Assembly (NCBI GenBank): GCA_001972305.1
Contig: BDDD01000377.1
Span: 121,973-185,972, forward strand
Length of the DNA stretch: 64,000 bases
Source: Cephalotus follicularis
Taxonomy: Eukaryota > Streptophyta > Magnoliopsida > Oxalidales > Cephalotaceae
Reading direction: 5' to 3'
Shown: one piece after another, positions 46,748 through 59,022 of the stretch
Position numbering within the stretch: the first letter of the stretch is position 1
Layout: each line of letters starts with the position of its first letter
Notes under the pieces: model-generated
What the model saw: the letters and a program-made list of their open reading frames with translations, nothing else
Told to the model about the DNA's origin: nothing
Database searches by the model: none
Translations under genes and position numbers: made by a program

Positions 46748-46944
46748 CAACTCAATTTAATTTAACTTTCCCATCGACATGATCGGTATATCCGTCTGAC
46801 AGAGTGGAGGAAGTTAATTTTTCAATTATTATTAAGTAATTTTATGCTCGTTGCAAACGTTTATTTTATCAACTCAGTTTAATTTAACTTTCCCATCGAC
46901 ATGATTGGTATATCCGTCTGACAGAGTGGAGGAAGTTAATTTTA
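46748..46944 (+). repeat. Direct repeat of about 75 bp
   Basis: AATTTAACTTTCCCATCGAC, ATGATYGGTATATCCGTCTG and ACAGAGTGGAGGAAGTTAAT occur at about 46748-46824 and again at about 46869-46944, differing at few positions. Lies inside the LTR fragment. Confidence 0.8.
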
Positions 46945-47174
46945 ATTTAATATTTCAATTAAGCAATTTTACGCTCGATAGTTAAATGATTTATTTTTAT
47001 ATGTCTTACATAATTATTATGTTCCTGTATTTAAAAATTCTGCCAAATTCTGGGCAAAATTCTATATTTAAAATTACTGCTTATGTTTTGCTGCTATATG
47101 AAAAGCGAAATATTATTAATTTAAGTTTTCTCTGGAAATAAATATTTTCATGTGAAATATCAATTTTTACAAAG

Positions 47175-47282
47175 GCTTTACAATATTGTTTTCAATTCAG
47201 TTTTACAAATGCTTTACAATATTGTTTTAAATTCAGTTTTACAAATGCTTTACAATACTATTTTAAATTCAGTTTTACAAAA
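47175..47282 (+). repeat. 36-bp tandem repeat, three copies
   Basis: Units GCTTTACAATATTGTTTT + MAATTCAGTTTTACAAAT start at 47175, 47211 and 47247, and the third is slightly diverged. Confidence 0.85.
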
Positions 47283-48586
47283 GTTTTATAAAAATTGTTT
47301 TTATTAATACTTTGAGCTGATCACTCGAAGTATCAAGAAATGATTATTTTTACAAATGAGAAAATGCAACATACTGAGATGAACAACGACTGGATTGCGA
47401 TCCAGGGTGGATTAATCTAGTAAAAGATTAATGTGATTAATATGAGCGGAGAGTGCTCTCGGGCTTGCAATGCTTAGTAATGATAGTAATCGGGGAGTGC
47501 ACAATGCCCCGGTGAAGCGAAAGGTTCAACAGGGTTATTTACGTTTTTACAACCCCTCAGTATTTATGAAATATTCTGATTCATGAGATATGATCTAGAA
47601 AAGAAATAAAATGTTCTGTTTCATGAGATATGAGCAGAAAAGGAAATGAATGTGAAATGTTTTGGTTTTATAAAATAATACAAGACAATGGTTTTCAAGG
47701 AAGTTATGTTTTCAAGTATGTTGGTTATATATATATATACCAGAAAATGTATGATTTTAGAAATGTTTTGAAGTTATGGAAATTATCGGAGAAGTGGATT
47801 CCGAAACGAAATGTTCTAGTTTTATAAAACTAAAAGACGACTTCCAATGTTGTTTTAAAATATATGATCTGGAAACATTTTGATAAAGATTATCAAAAAT
47901 AATGGATTTCGATAACTTTTATGACTATGATTCTTACTGAGCTATTTTGGTGCTCACTCCTTTCAATGTCTTGTTTTTCCAACAAATCTTCCAGGAAACG
48001 TTGAACATAAAGTTGTGAGCTTTAGTGGAAGTTCGCAAAAGAAGTGTAAGGAAAAAGGTGTATGATATGCTATGCATTTATGTTTTAATGCCATATGTTA
48101 ATGTTCTCTGTCATGTAATGATTTACGATAGATGATATATAGATGCGAATGTATAGAAGTAAATGCTATAGGTTACGATGTTTCTGTGTAAGATGATGAT
48201 ATCGAGATTTATTGAACATACTTGAAAGTATGAGAAGTTAATGGTAATGGTGAGTAGATGATTGTCTTATGATGTAATAAGTTTATGTTTTTCCGCTGTG
48301 TAAGGTTATATACCAAGTGATGTACAAATGTAAAAGTATTAGAAATAATTATGATAATGAAAATATGATATCTTTGAAATTTAGAGATCAAAGATGTAAG
48401 TATATGTGATCCTGTGAAGTTATTAAGTAATAATGTTAGGTTTTAAATCTAAGCCAAAATTACATGACATGAAATGGATCGTTAAATGATTAAACGATTT
48501 GATGATTAAGGCTTCACCCCACGTAACACACCGGATCCCCGAGGCTCGCTTTGAGCTTAAAGTGGACTCGGATCTGGGGCGCTACA

Positions 48587-49204
48587 ACGTAGCTCCACGA
48601 ATGGTCTACTAGTCACCATAGACTATACACTACTGAGACTACAGGAATCCTATTGACATAGGTATGACTTTCCAAATAGGTTTCCGATGGTGGGTCTGTT
48701 CAGTCTCATGCTCCTTAGCACGAACCCCACATTATGCTTGAGGATAAATCCAAATGGTAATGAGATAGTCCATCCTCCACTAAACCCGGGAGCAAGCATA
48801 ATACGACAAGTCTTTGCGGTTCATCTATTGCCCTAAGAAAGTGAACCTATGACTTGGAACGTTCTATCAGAAGGGAGTAAGGGTCTCATTCTCATAACCT
48901 CTCAGGCATGAGATCCAACCCCTCAAACGACAGGGCACTATATGTGTACTCGGATGACATGGTGATCACCCGATCCATTTAAGATGGTTTGGGATATACA
49001 TATAGCGGGTTGCCATTGTTGATTGAATATGCACTATTAAACATGAAAAGGAATTCGGATTGTATAAATAGTGAGTGTAATATATACACATGCAGCCGCT
49101 CTTTGGCTTAAAGAGATATCTCCAGTTAAGGAGTACATCTCATACATACATATATATTTATGCAGAGCCACCTCGTGGCATGCAGGGACACTCCTACTCT
49201 GACA
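48587..49204 (-). mobile_element. Fragment of a long LTR (family of solo LTR 5), minus orientation
   Basis: It contains CTACTAGTCACCATAGACTA and the block to about 48960 shared with 36690-37060 of solo LTR 5. The right end TACTCTGACA at 49204 would be the 5' terminus (TGTCAGAGTA) of a minus-oriented LTR. The left part is cut by the LTR at 46305-48586. Arms 48592-48775 are inverted copies of 49206-49390. Confidence 0.6.
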
Positions 49205-51318
49205 GATGGATCATCTCATTACCATTTGGATTTATCCTAAAGCATAATGTGGGGTTCGTGCTAAGGAGAATGAGACTGAACAGATCCACCATAGGAAACC
49301 TATGTGGAAAGTCATACCTATGTCAACAGGATTCCTATAGTCTCGGTAGTGTATAGTCTATGGTGACTAGTAGACCATTCATGGAGCTACGTTGTATCGT
49401 TAGACCTGATCGGCTGGCATGCATTGTGTTGTAACTTCTTGGCTTTGATTTTTGCCTTCCCCAGCACTAGCCACGTGGTGGCTAAAGGGTTGTCTTTGGG
49501 CCTTTTGGGAGCTTCAATGAGATGTATTGGCGAGTTCCCAATAAGGGATCGTCACACCCGTATGCAGGGTGATCGACTCTATATTATTTATGTCCGTTGA
49601 GCCTCATAAAACCCTGATCAGCTATAGGCATACTAGAAACGGGGTTTCTGGGGAGGTCTTTCGAAAGTCTCAATGTGTACGTGAATTTATAGTTATCGCG
49701 ACTTTACCTAGGGGTGAAATTTTTCCGAACCCCATGTGGCGGTCGAAGCTAAGTATGATGTAGGATACATGACACATATGTCAATGACTGTATAAAGTAC
49801 TGGTTTACTGGATGTCGACTTATAAATGTAGTTGATTCTATGGATTTGGGGTGATGGGATTCACACCGGGGTCATTCTGATAGTCGGGGACTATCAGGGT
49901 GGTCATACCAGAACTACTGGGATGTTCTGGGAAACTTATGGTTGTACCGGGTTCAAATTGGGCTTTTGGGTCCCAGCGGATTATTGGAAAAGCGATGCAT
50001 GCGACACACATGCTAGCTTGGAAGAAAATCTAGTTTTAACTAGTATATATTAATTTTGCATTAGTGGTTTATTTATTTACTTAATTTTACCACCGTATTG
50101 TCAAATAGATATATTAAGAGAAACCACAGTGGGTGTATGTTTTACATACGATGTGCGAGGCACACACTTTAAACTAAAGATAGATATTACATATTAATAT
50201 ATAATAGAGAAAGAGATTTTGGTTTTTTCACTTGGTCAAAATTGTCGTCCTAAGTATGCCTTGAGCGCTCCTGGTGCGCGTAAATGGCGAGAGCGACGCA
50301 TTTTACATTGGCGACTCGTTCTAGCCGAAGAAGACAACGCGTGTTGGCATCGGTGGCCGGGGACGTGGTGCACCTTCATCCATGATACTCTCCTCTTCTC
50401 TCTCTCCCCGTTTTCTCTTCTCTCTCTTTATGTTTTGCATGACTTGTTTTGCACGTCTCCCACTACAGGCCTTCTCTTTCGCCGCCCGTGGTCTTGGTAG
50501 GTGGAGCCATGATTGGCTCTGCCCATTTTGGCCTTAGACTAGGTGATATCGGTGTTGTTAGGATGGGTTTGTGCGCACAGATTCGATCCTGGTCACTCCG
50601 TGTGTTCTATGCCGTGATTCGGCGTTCCACGCCGATTCACGGCGAGTCTTGTACTGGGTTGTGTTGGTTGTGCTTTGTAGGTGCCGGTTATGGCTGTTCG
50701 GTGTCGCGACGATCCTGTTTTCACCAGGCGGGTTGACTCAATGCTGTCTGTTCGCCAAGTTCCAGGCCGAGTCTTGCCGAGTCTCGACCCCCAGTGGCTT
50801 TTTCTTGTGTTTGTGGTCCACACATGTCGCGGCAGGTCAATGAAGAGTTGACCGAGACTCACTGAGTCCGAACTCAGTGAGTCACTGCTGCTGTTCACCA
50901 CCATCCGGGGCGCTTCTCGCCTTGTCACCACCAGAAATGGGTAGATCGAAGCTTCATGAGTCCGTTGGTGTCTTGGTTGACTTTTCCTGGACTGACCAGA
51001 AATCGATAGTGGAGCCAGTAATTGGCAGTTGCTTCGGCAAGAGTGTAGCGGCAAAGTGATGGAGCTGCCAACGTTGGTATGGTTCCTAATCTTATGTTTT
51101 TTTGTTGTTTACCGAATCGGTTTCGGTATTGTAGATGTATGCTTGACTGTTTTCATTTTGTTTGATTGAATATTAAATGGAGATCCTAGGCGCATCGATT
51201 ATGGTAGTAAGATATAAGTGTGGCCTTGAATTCATGTGTCGGTGTTTTTGAAAAATTAAAATTATACACACTTGCATCCTAGACCCAAAATCGACTGGGA
51301 CCCCTCCCGGGTTCCAAC
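49205..51318 (+). mobile_element. 5' LTR (5'-truncated) of a probable Copia element
   Basis: It ends CTCCCGGGTTCCAACA at 51318, two bases before a Met-tRNA primer site. It is homologous in its first 250 bp to the inverted copy at 48592-48775 and to solo LTR 5 (CCTATAGTCTCGGTAGTG; GGCTGGCATGCATTG; CCCAGCACTAGCCACGTGG). The middle (50230-51060) is GC-rich, with GACTCACTGAGTC palindromes and a 20-bp block identical to one in solo LTR 6. ORFs here are chance frames. Copia assignment is likely from the terminus style, not proven. Confidence 0.6.
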
Positions 51319-51538
51319 AAGTGGTATCAGAGCGATCCGTTTTAATATCAGTTGGACTTTAATTTCAGTTTTTGGTGACTATTTTTTAATGATTAAAGTA
51401 GCTGAGGTTCTAATTTAATTCCCTTCCCATTCTTGTTTTATAAAATTAAGGTTTTCTTAAACCGAGGGAAACTAGATTTTAAATAATTTAGTGGGAGTTT
51501 TATTGTAATATCGGCAATCTTGGGATTATTTCGATTGG
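51319..51538 (+). other. Primer site and leader of the truncated Copia-like element
   Basis: AGTGGTATCAGAGCGATCC (51319-51337) is a full Met-tRNA type primer binding site. About 200 bp of leader follows, then it is cut by the LTR of the minus-strand chromovirus at 51539. ATTGG just before the junction may be one target-site copy; the other is not found. Confidence 0.7.
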
Positions 51539-53280
51539 TGTCACACCCCGCTTCTTTAACAACATAAATCATGGCAATTTAACACAAATATTAAGCTTAT
51601 AAAAATACGATAAAATTAAAACCATTTATTCCATCAACAACTGCGGAAGCATTTAAATGATAAGCTGAACAACAACCCGAATCATACGTCCCATACCACA
51701 CGATTCCAACAACTAACATCATGTCAAAAGCCCTTAAACGGGGCATGATCAAAATCGTTCAATACATCATTTAAAACAGTAAAACAAAAATCCAAAATTA
51801 CAACATGTTCTGATACAACATTTATGTTTATCTTAAACAAATAAAGACAACATAAAGGTCTATCCGCTCCACGGAGCCCGACGGTACCTGTCCGCTGCCA
51901 CAACCTGAAAATCAGTCTGCAAAAGTAGGGGGTTAGCCTTTGTCCTCACTCGGCTAAACCATAACTGTAACCCAAGGTTAGTAATAACAAATGTCATGAA
52001 ATGAGTGCACTCATGATGCAACATATATAATATATCATTATGCGTACATATACATATGTACATACATATACATATGTACATACATATATACCAATAGGTG
52101 CAACCAAGCCAAGTGGCTACAACCAATAAATCATCAATCATGTCTCAAGAGACAAAATCAATCCAAACGAATCGGTACGAAGAGCGCCGCCAACTCCTTG
52201 CCCCGACGTCGTACTCTTACTCCGGCCCCCGACTCCCGGGTCACGAAGTAAGGCAACATATCAAACTCATGAATGCTCGCACGCTGTGTTCAGCAATCAT
52301 GGTAACCCGTGCTACCCGCACTATGTGTCAGGTAACATTGTATTTGGGCGTCCCTAGCCATCTCCTGGCACCTAGGAGAACATCCCGCCACCGGCCATCA
52401 GTGACACTCCGTCACCCCAGCCAGTACGGCATCAATCACAACCAACAACAATTCATTTCAAAACGTTTCCAAGTAGTTTATAAAGTACTGGAAATAACGC
52501 ATTCATATCAAAATGTATTGCATCTTTGAAACCGTGTTTCAATCCGTTGAAAACATACATTTTAGCAAAATATATATTTTCGTATCAAATAATGATTTGT
52601 ATAAGATCATGTACACATTTCTAAAATGAGCAAAACACTTTAGAATAAAGCACATTTCAATCAACAATTCATTTCATATCATAATGCATTGCAAATCCAA
52701 GCTTTCAAGCCTCTGAATTTGTCCAGCAACCCCAACAAATCCGGAGCTCCAGCCGCTGGTCCAAGCTTTTCAAGAACACCACACACTCTAAGTTTTGGAA
52801 CACAACACACACACACCCTCTCCTTTCTCTTTCACTTTCTCACTCACTAACACTTTGGAAAACACAAGGAATCATGGAGAAAGAGAAGAGAAGGCTGTGT
52901 TTTTAAGGAGAAAGACTCGGCCCCTCCTCTGCCAAAAACAATAAAAGTCAAACACTCTCCCTTTTTGTTATTTAAGGCAGACACACGTGGGCTGTCTGGC
53001 GCATGGCAGTTGACTGCCTTGTCTCGGCAGTCGGCTGTTTCTGCCGACACTCCCACCAGTCGGCTGCCTCCTCACGGCAGCCGGCTGCCACACATCAGCA
53101 AGGGTCCAGTCGGCTGCCTACACACGGCAGTCGGCTGCCCCTGCACGAAAACACCCAACACTACCCTTTCTTGCAACATTTCAACACGGGGAAGAGGGAA
53201 AACACGATTTTCATTAACACAAGGTGAAAAATTACATTAGAAAAGCAATATTACACATAATGAAAATCCCGGGCGTTACA
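51539..53280 (-). mobile_element. 3' LTR of the minus-strand chromovirus
   Basis: On the minus strand it runs from TGTAACGCCCGGGATTTTC (53280) to GCGGGGTGTGACA (51539), 1742 bp. The polypurine tract lies next to the start. It contains CGGCAGTCGGCTGCC-type repeats (about 52990-53140) and an alternating ACATATGTACATAC tract (about 52040-52092). The matching 5' LTR is absent. Confidence 0.82.
52040..52092 (+). repeat. Alternating palindromic repeat ACATATACATATGTACATAC
   Basis: Two to three copies of a 20-22 bp unit with the palindrome TACATATGTA, inside the chromovirus LTR. Confidence 0.8.
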
Positions 53281-53294
53281 TCCACCCCCCCTTC
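53281..53294 (-). other. Polypurine tract of the minus-strand chromovirus
   Basis: Minus-strand AAGGGGGGGTGGA directly precedes the LTR start TGTAACGCCC. It confirms element orientation. Confidence 0.85.
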
Positions 53295-53325
53295 AAGGAA
53301 TTTCGTCCTCGAAATAAAGGCGGTA

Positions 53326-56300
53326 CTAGAACAAGTGAGAGTAACGCTCCCTCATCTCCTCTTCACGTTCCCAAGTTCCCTCGTCGGGACGGTGAAACTG
53401 CCACTGGACCTTTACCATAGGAATGGTTCGGTTCCTTAACACCTGCATCTTCCAATCCAGAATCTGCACCGGTAACTCCTCGCAAGATAGGTCATCCTGC
53501 ACAGGAACCGAATCATAGCTCAAGACATGTGACGGGTCCTGAACATACCTCCTCAACATGGACACATGGAAGACATCGTGTACATTTGACAGTGTTGGAG
53601 GCAAAGCAAGCTGATAAGCCACCTCCCCAATTCTCTCCAAGATCTCGAAAGGGCCAATGTAGCGCGAAGCTAACTTGCCCTTCCTCCCAAACCTCTGTAC
53701 GCCTTTCCGCGGCGAAACCTTTAAAAACACATGATCACCAACGTCGAAGGTCAGAGGCCTCCTCTTGACGCTGTCCACATAGCTTTTCTGCCTGCTTTGA
53801 GCGGCAAGCAGTTTCTCTCTGATGAACCTAATCTTCTCAGAAGTCTCCTCCACCAGATCCGACCCAAGCAAAGGTCGCTCACCGACCTCATCCCAACAGA
53901 TGAGTGACCTACACTTCCTTCCATACAAAGCCTCAAACGGTGCCATGCCAATACTGGAATGATAGCTGTTATTATAAGAAAACTCTATCAGAGGAATATG
54001 GTCCTCCCAAGTACCAGCAAAGTCAATAACACAAGCTCGGAGCATATCCTCCAGAGTTTGGATAGTACGCTCTGATTGGCCATCCGTCTGTGGGTGGAAA
54101 GCTGTGCTCAAGTTCAGCTTTGTCCCAAACGCTGTCTGAAACCTCCTCCCAAAGTTGGAAGTGAAGATCGAGTCTCTGTCACAGACTATACTCACTGGAA
54201 CACCGTGTAGCCTTACGATCTCCTTTACATATAACCGGGCCAACTTGCTCGCAGAATCAGTGACATGAGTAGGCAAAAAGTGTGCCGATTTAGTAAGCTG
54301 ATCTACGATGACCCATACCGCATTGTGACGATTCCGAGTCCAAGGAAAACCCGAAACAAAATCCATCGTCACATGCTCCCACTTCCACTCTGGAATCAGT
54401 AGGGGCTGCAACAAACCCGCTGGCCTTTGGTGCTCAGCCTTAACTATCTGGCAAGTATAACACTTCGCGACATAGTCTGCGATCTCCCGCTTCATGCCGG
54501 ACCACCAGTAGTGCCTTTTCAAGTCTTGGTACATCTTAGTGCTACCAGGATGTATACTGTACTGAGACTTATGGGCTGCATTCAACAACTCACTCCTTAT
54601 CCAAGCATCATTAGGAACGCACACCCGTCCCTTAAACCTCAGAACACCATCAGCATGCAATTGAAACTCAGACTCTGGACCCAGATTCTCTCGAATCTCC
54701 AACAACTCAGGATCATTCAGCTGTGCATCCTTTATATGGCCCAAAAGTGCTGGCTGTGCACGAACACTTGCAACAAAAACTCCCGGTGCTCTGTTATAAG
54801 GCGACCACTCCTGGAAGTCCTCCAACAACCTCCACTGAGACACCATAGCATTGGAAACCATGGCCTTACGGCTTAGGGCATCCGCGACAACGTTCGCCCT
54901 CCCCGGATGGTACTGAATACTACAGTCGTAATCATTAAAGAACTCAACCCAACGACGCTGCCTCGTATTCAAATCATCCTGACTGAACAAGTACCACAGG
55001 CTCTTGTGATCGGTAAAGATCTCAAACTGTGCTCCATACAGGTAATGTCTCCATTTCTGAAGAGCAAAAACAATAGCTGCTAGCTCGAGATCATGAGTCA
55101 GATAATTCTCCTTATACGGCTTCAGCTCCCGCGAAGCATAAGCGATCACCCTGCCGCGTTGCATCAACACGCAACCCAGGCCCTTGCCCGAAGCATCACT
55201 GTACACTATAAAGCCCTCATTACCTTCGGGTAATGCCAGAACAGGAGCAGAGATCAGCCGATCCTTCAAATCACAGAAACTGGCTTCGCAGCCATCATCC
55301 CAAACAAACAAGGTTTTCTTCTGAGTTAGTCTCGTCAAAGGTATCGCTATCCTCGAGAAGTTCTGGATGAACCTCCGATAGTATCCCGCCAAGCCAAGGA
55401 ATCTACGTACCTCTGTCACATTCCTCGGACGTGGCCAATCTCGCACCACCTCTGTCTTCGACGGATCCACCGCCAAACCCTCTCCAGACACAATGTGACC
55501 CAAGAAGATCACATGGTCGAGCCAGAACTCACATTTACCAAACTTAGCATACAACCTATGCTCTCGGAGAGTCTGCAAAACTACCCTCAGGTGATAGACG
55601 TGCTCTTCCTCACTCCTTGAGAACACCAGTATATCATCTATGAATACCACCACGAATTGATCTAGGTACGGTCGGAACACGTCGTTCATCAGGGACATGA
55701 ACGCTGCTGGTGCGTTGGTAACACCGAAAGGCATAACCAAGAATTCATAGTGACCATACCTCGTTCGGAAAGCAGTCTTCTCTACATCTCCTTCCTTCAC
55801 CCTCAACTGGTGATAACCCGACTTCAGATCGAGTTTGGAAAACACCTTTGACCCCTGTAACTGGTCAAACAAATCTTCAATGTGAGGAAGAGGATACTTA
55901 TTCTTGATAGTGGCTTTGTTTAACATCTCGTAGTCAATGCAAAGCCTCATTGACCCATCTTTCTTTTTCACAAACAACACTGGCGCGCCCCATGGAGAAA
56001 CACTGGGCCGTACAAAACCCTTATCAATTAGGTCTTGCAACTGCAACTTTAACTCCCTCAGCTCTGCGGGAGCCATCAGGTAGGGCGCCTTAGAAATAGG
56101 AGCCGTACCTGGTACTAGGTCAATCACAAACTCCATGTTCCTCCTCGGGGGTAAAGACACCAAGTCTGCAAGAAACACATCTGGAAACTCATTCACAACT
56201 GGAACCTCCTCCAGGCTCTTGCCTTTCTCCTTTCTTTTGTCAACAATATGTGCTACAAAACCTTCGCATCCTTTCTCCAGGTATCTCGATGCCCGAATGA

Positions 56301-57246
56301 AAGATATGATCGGCGTCGAGAACCCTTTGTTTCCCTTGAACTTCACCGCAGTTCCATCAGGTAAACAAAAATCTACGATCTTGTTATAACAATCCATGCA
56401 TGCACGGTAAGCTGATAACCAGTCCATACCCAAGATGACGTCAAAATCATGTATGGGCAACACAATCAGATCTGCGTACACCGTAACACCTGCCATAGAA
56501 ATCTCGCAATCTCTATACACCGAATCTGTAGACATGGAATCTCCGGTGGGTGTACTCACACCAAGAACATAAGGCATGTCATCAGGAAACACATTTAAAC
56601 ATGATGCAAAACGAGAAGCAATAAATGAATGAGATGCTCCCGAGTCCATCAACACTCTAGCAGAAAAGCCGTAAACATATATAGTACCTCCCACGACAGA
56701 AGTAGACTCTGGAACCTCTGTCTGAGCGAGAATGAAAACTCTACCTTTCATGATGCCCTTGCCGGTATCCCTCCGCTGTGAAGGTCCAGCTGCAGCACCG
56801 CTACCACCAGCAGGTCCCGTAGGCGCTGTCGCCTGACCCCTCGGGCAATCCCTCGCCATGTGGCCAGACTCCCCGCATCTCATGCACAGTCCTCTCTTCC
56901 ACCAACAATCTTTCTGAAGATGACCCAGACGGCCACAGGCAGAACAAGCTCCAGGCTTCGCATTACTCCCTTGACTAGCAGATTGGCTGGATCTGTTTCT
57001 TGGTGATTTCGTTGGAGAACTGCTACCTTGCCACTTGGATGACGCCGGTCTAGACTGAGCAGATGCCTGTTTACTCTGCTGTGCTCGGGCCCTCTCAGCC
57101 TGATCTTCGCTCGATATGCTCTCCAACAATCTCGCCTTTTGGGCGACCTCTACAAAAGTGCCGAGCTCCATGGCTCTAATCCGAGACCGAAGATCCGGTC
57201 GCAGGCCTCTCAAAAATTTTCGGATCTTCTTACCCTCGTCTGCCAC
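53326..57246 (-). CDS. Chromovirus (Ty3/gypsy, Tekay-like) gag-pol polyprotein, 5'-truncated but open for 1306 codons
   Basis: The open frame covers the end of gag with two CCHC knuckles (C101-C134), protease (DSGASHSF, 201-208), RT (about 375-590; catalytic FIDD at 535-538), RNase H (about 675-795; SDASG with D684; FTDHKSL), and integrase with its HHCC finger (H892...C929, C932) and DDE triad D962, D1023, E1059. A C-terminal chromodomain-like end follows (about 1255-1306: [26 protein letters not shown]). The chromodomain places it among chromoviruses; overall style suggests Tekay. The residues at the start are the middle of gag, since the true gag start, leader, primer site and 5' LTR are missing: homology breaks at about 57253 into another element's LTR. 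No internal stop or frameshift is visible, so it is younger than its neighbours, but it cannot be autonomous. Confidence 0.9.
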   Translation of the reverse strand: MADEGKKIRKFLRGLRPDLRSRIRAMELGTFVEVAQKARLLESISSEDQAERARAQQSKQASAQSRPASSKWQGSSSPTKSPRNRSSQSASQGSNAKPGACSACGRLGHLQKDCWWKRGLCMRCGESGHMARDCPRGQATAPTGPAGGSGAAAGPSQRRDTGKGIMKGRVFILAQTEVPESTSVVGGTIYVYGFSARVLMDSGASHSFIASRFASCLNVFPDDMPYVLGVSTPTGDSMSTDSVYRDCEISMAGVTVYADLIVLPIHDFDVILGMDWLSAYRACMDCYNKIVDFCLPDGTAVKFKGNKGFSTPIISFIRASRYLEKGCEGFVAHIVDKRKEKGKSLEEVPVVNEFPDVFLADLVSLPPRRNMEFVIDLVPGTAPISKAPYLMAPAELRELKLQLQDLIDKGFVRPSVSPWGAPVLFVKKKDGSMRLCIDYEMLNKATIKNKYPLPHIEDLFDQLQGSKVFSKLDLKSGYHQLRVKEGDVEKTAFRTRYGHYEFLVMPFGVTNAPAAFMSLMNDVFRPYLDQFVVVFIDDILVFSRSEEEHVYHLRVVLQTLREHRLYAKFGKCEFWLDHVIFLGHIVSGEGLAVDPSKTEVVRDWPRPRNVTEVRRFLGLAGYYRRFIQNFSRIAIPLTRLTQKKTLFVWDDGCEASFCDLKDRLISAPVLALPEGNEGFIVYSDASGKGLGCVLMQRGRVIAYASRELKPYKENYLTHDLELAAIVFALQKWRHYLYGAQFEIFTDHKSLWYLFSQDDLNTRQRRWVEFFNDYDCSIQYHPGRANVVADALSRKAMVSNAMVSQWRLLEDFQEWSPYNRAPGVFVASVRAQPALLGHIKDAQLNDPELLEIRENLGPESEFQLHADGVLRFKGRVCVPNDAWIRSELLNAAHKSQYSIHPGSTKMYQDLKRHYWWSGMKREIADYVAKCYTCQIVKAEHQRPAGLLQPLLIPEWKWEHVTMDFVSGFPWTRNRHNAVWVIVDQLTKSAHFLPTHVTDSASKLARLYVKEIVRLHGVPVSIVCDRDSIFTSNFGRRFQTAFGTKLNLSTAFHPQTDGQSERTIQTLEDMLRACVIDFAGTWEDHIPLIEFSYNNSYHSSIGMAPFEALYGRKCRSLICWDEVGERPLLGSDLVEETSEKIRFIREKLLAAQSRQKSYVDSVKRRPLTFDVGDHVFLKVSPRKGVQRFGRKGKLASRYIGPFEILERIGEVAYQLALPPTLSNVHDVFHVSMLRRYVQDPSHVLSYDSVPVQDDLSCEELPVQILDWKMQVLRNRTIPMVKVQWQFHRPDEGTWEREEEMRERYSHLF

Positions 57247-57253
57247 CAGATAA

Positions 57254-58849
57254 GCTTTGAGGGACTTTTAAATTGTTGATCAATTCGTCTATCTTTGTTG
57301 TGATCGCTTAAGGTACGGATTTTCATTCCTTGATACCCTCCTATCGGTTTTTACTGTTGTAAATAAAAGATAGTTTTACTTTATGAATAATGTATGGACT
57401 TTCTGCTCTTTGGCTATCTCATTTTATTGAAACTGCCCCGTTTCACTTTTTATGATTAAAGTACGGATGCTTTCGTTCTTTGGCTATCTTTCCCTGATTT
57501 TATTAGAATAAATTCAGTCTTATTTTTATGAACGAGTACGGATTTCTATCGTTCCTTGGCTATCTGTGTATCAAACTAAAATCAGTTTTATTCTATCATC
57601 TCGTTTTATAGACTTGATTATGTTTTATGATTAAATAAATTGTTTTTTTTGACATTGTATGAAATTAAATGTTGCTAACTTTATTTTTATGATAAGATAC
57701 GTTACGATATATTATAAAATGATCATCTCTTTATAGTGGAAAATAAATGAGTTGATGCTATGTAATGATTTTGCTACGTCCAGAAAATGTCAAGAAAACG
57801 TGTTTACGTTTTTAAATTGTTTTTAGAAATAAAACAAAGTTTTTGAAATAAAGATATACATAGAGATATTTCCTACCTATGGAGGTACCATAGGCACGTC
57901 GTGGGCCTGGCACGGGGACATGACACTACCGTAGCGGTGTGATTTGACTACGGCGTCTATCTATGTTTTGAATAAATCCCATGAGGTGGATTTATGGATC
58001 TGATATGTGTGATAGAGGCGTATGGGTATACTCTTGTTATATGTTATGTTAAGGATATGGATTCTGGGGATTGATTATGTAGTGTCGTACACGTCCTTCC
58101 GTTTGGCATGTGGGCCTTGCAAACCCCTTGCAATTACGCATATGTGTATGCGCTTTGGATCTCCGAGATGAGATTATGGAATCGGATTAGTCTCTATTTG
58201 TTTGTTTTTCGTTTTGAATATGTTTTGGGATTTTGAATTTGAATTATGGTTTGAAATTGAATAACGCTTTGAAAATTGGATATTCGTTTTAAATTGATTG
58301 CATGACTAATTACCTCCGCTTTTATAAGTAATGTTAAATTATTTTATGTACAAGGTATATGATATTTAAAGGTTCAGGTATTTTCTATCTTTTAAATTAT
58401 CGTTTCATGTTTTATGATTCTATATCCGTACCGAGGTTTGCTCAGCCACGTTTTTGTTTCCATGCGGCAGGTATTCGGGGACAGCATCCGGGCAATGTGT
58501 GATGAGTGAGATGTCACCTATGATAAAGACCCCTTAGGAGATGGAACCGTTTATGCTTAGTTATTTTATGGTCATGTTAGGACCCCTTTTGAACAATGAT
58601 ATGACTTTCAGTTTATGACTTTGGATTATGTTTTAGTTTTCGGTTTATGTTTAAGTTTTCATATTATGAATAAAGTCTTAGACAATGTTTTAAATTGTAT
58701 ATGTTATGTTTAGACCGTCATGCAATTTGAATAAAAGATGAATTAATATTTTGCTAAAAAGATTAAAATTGAGCCATGTTATAAGATCAGTTAAATTTAG
58801 TCTTGGATTAGGAAACCGTAACGACTCCTGCCATTCGGGTGGTATTACA
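57254..58849 (+). mobile_element. 5' LTR (5'-truncated) of a gag-only Gypsy element
   Basis: It begins GCTTTGAGGGACTTTT at the junction with the chromovirus and ends CATTCGGGTGGTATTACA at 58849, just before the primer site. It matches in reverse complement the solo LTR at 60746-63752 over its last 1.6 kb, for example GATCAACAATTTAAAAGTCC against 62319-62338. The first 1.4 kb are absent. Phrases such as GTACGGATTTYYATYGTTCY and TTGGCTATCTC repeat at 57300-57560. Confidence 0.82.
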
Positions 58850-58853
58850 GGGA

Positions 58854-58865
58854 TGGTATCAGAGA
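58854..58865 (+). other. Primer binding site of the gag-only element
   Basis: TGGTATCAGAGA lies four bases after the LTR terminus TATTACA and matches the Met-tRNA type primer site. Confidence 0.85.
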
Positions 58866-59022
58866 ATAAGTTTTTCTTTCCTTAGAAGACCTGTCTAGGT
58901 TTGACCTGTGAGATTGGGTAGACCTTGGGTTAGGATCTTTTGTTGTGATCTTTTTGACGTGTTTGTTGTTTCGTCCTTGGTTTCTTTGTTGTTGTGTTAT
59001 GTTTTGGATTTATGTTTCGTAG

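Larger units (their letters stand above)
46305..48586 (+). mobile_element. Gypsy-like LTR fragment, same family as solo LTRs 4 and 6
   Basis: It ends CTCGGATCTGGGGCGCTACA at 48586, equivalent to the 3' terminus of solo LTRs 4 and 6 read on their sense strand. Internal blocks GGATTGCGATCCAGGGTGG, GATAGTAATCGGGGAGTGCA and GAATGCTTTGAG-type sequences are shared in reverse complement with 39000-39180 and 31780-31930. A TATA-like CCCTATAAGTACTG lies near 46396, then purine-rich AGAAGAAAGAG DNA. The 5' part is missing or merged with the preceding fragment. The right flank is the minus-strand LTR of another family into which it appears to have been inserted. Confidence 0.6.

Noticed and set aside
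50219..51059. Group of ORFs of 60-153 codons on both strands
   Set aside because: They fall in the GC-rich palindrome-bearing part of an LTR and overlap in conflicting frames.
54427..54876. 149-codon plus-strand ORF opposite pol
   Set aside because: Shadow frame antisense to the chromovirus integrase/RNase H coding region.
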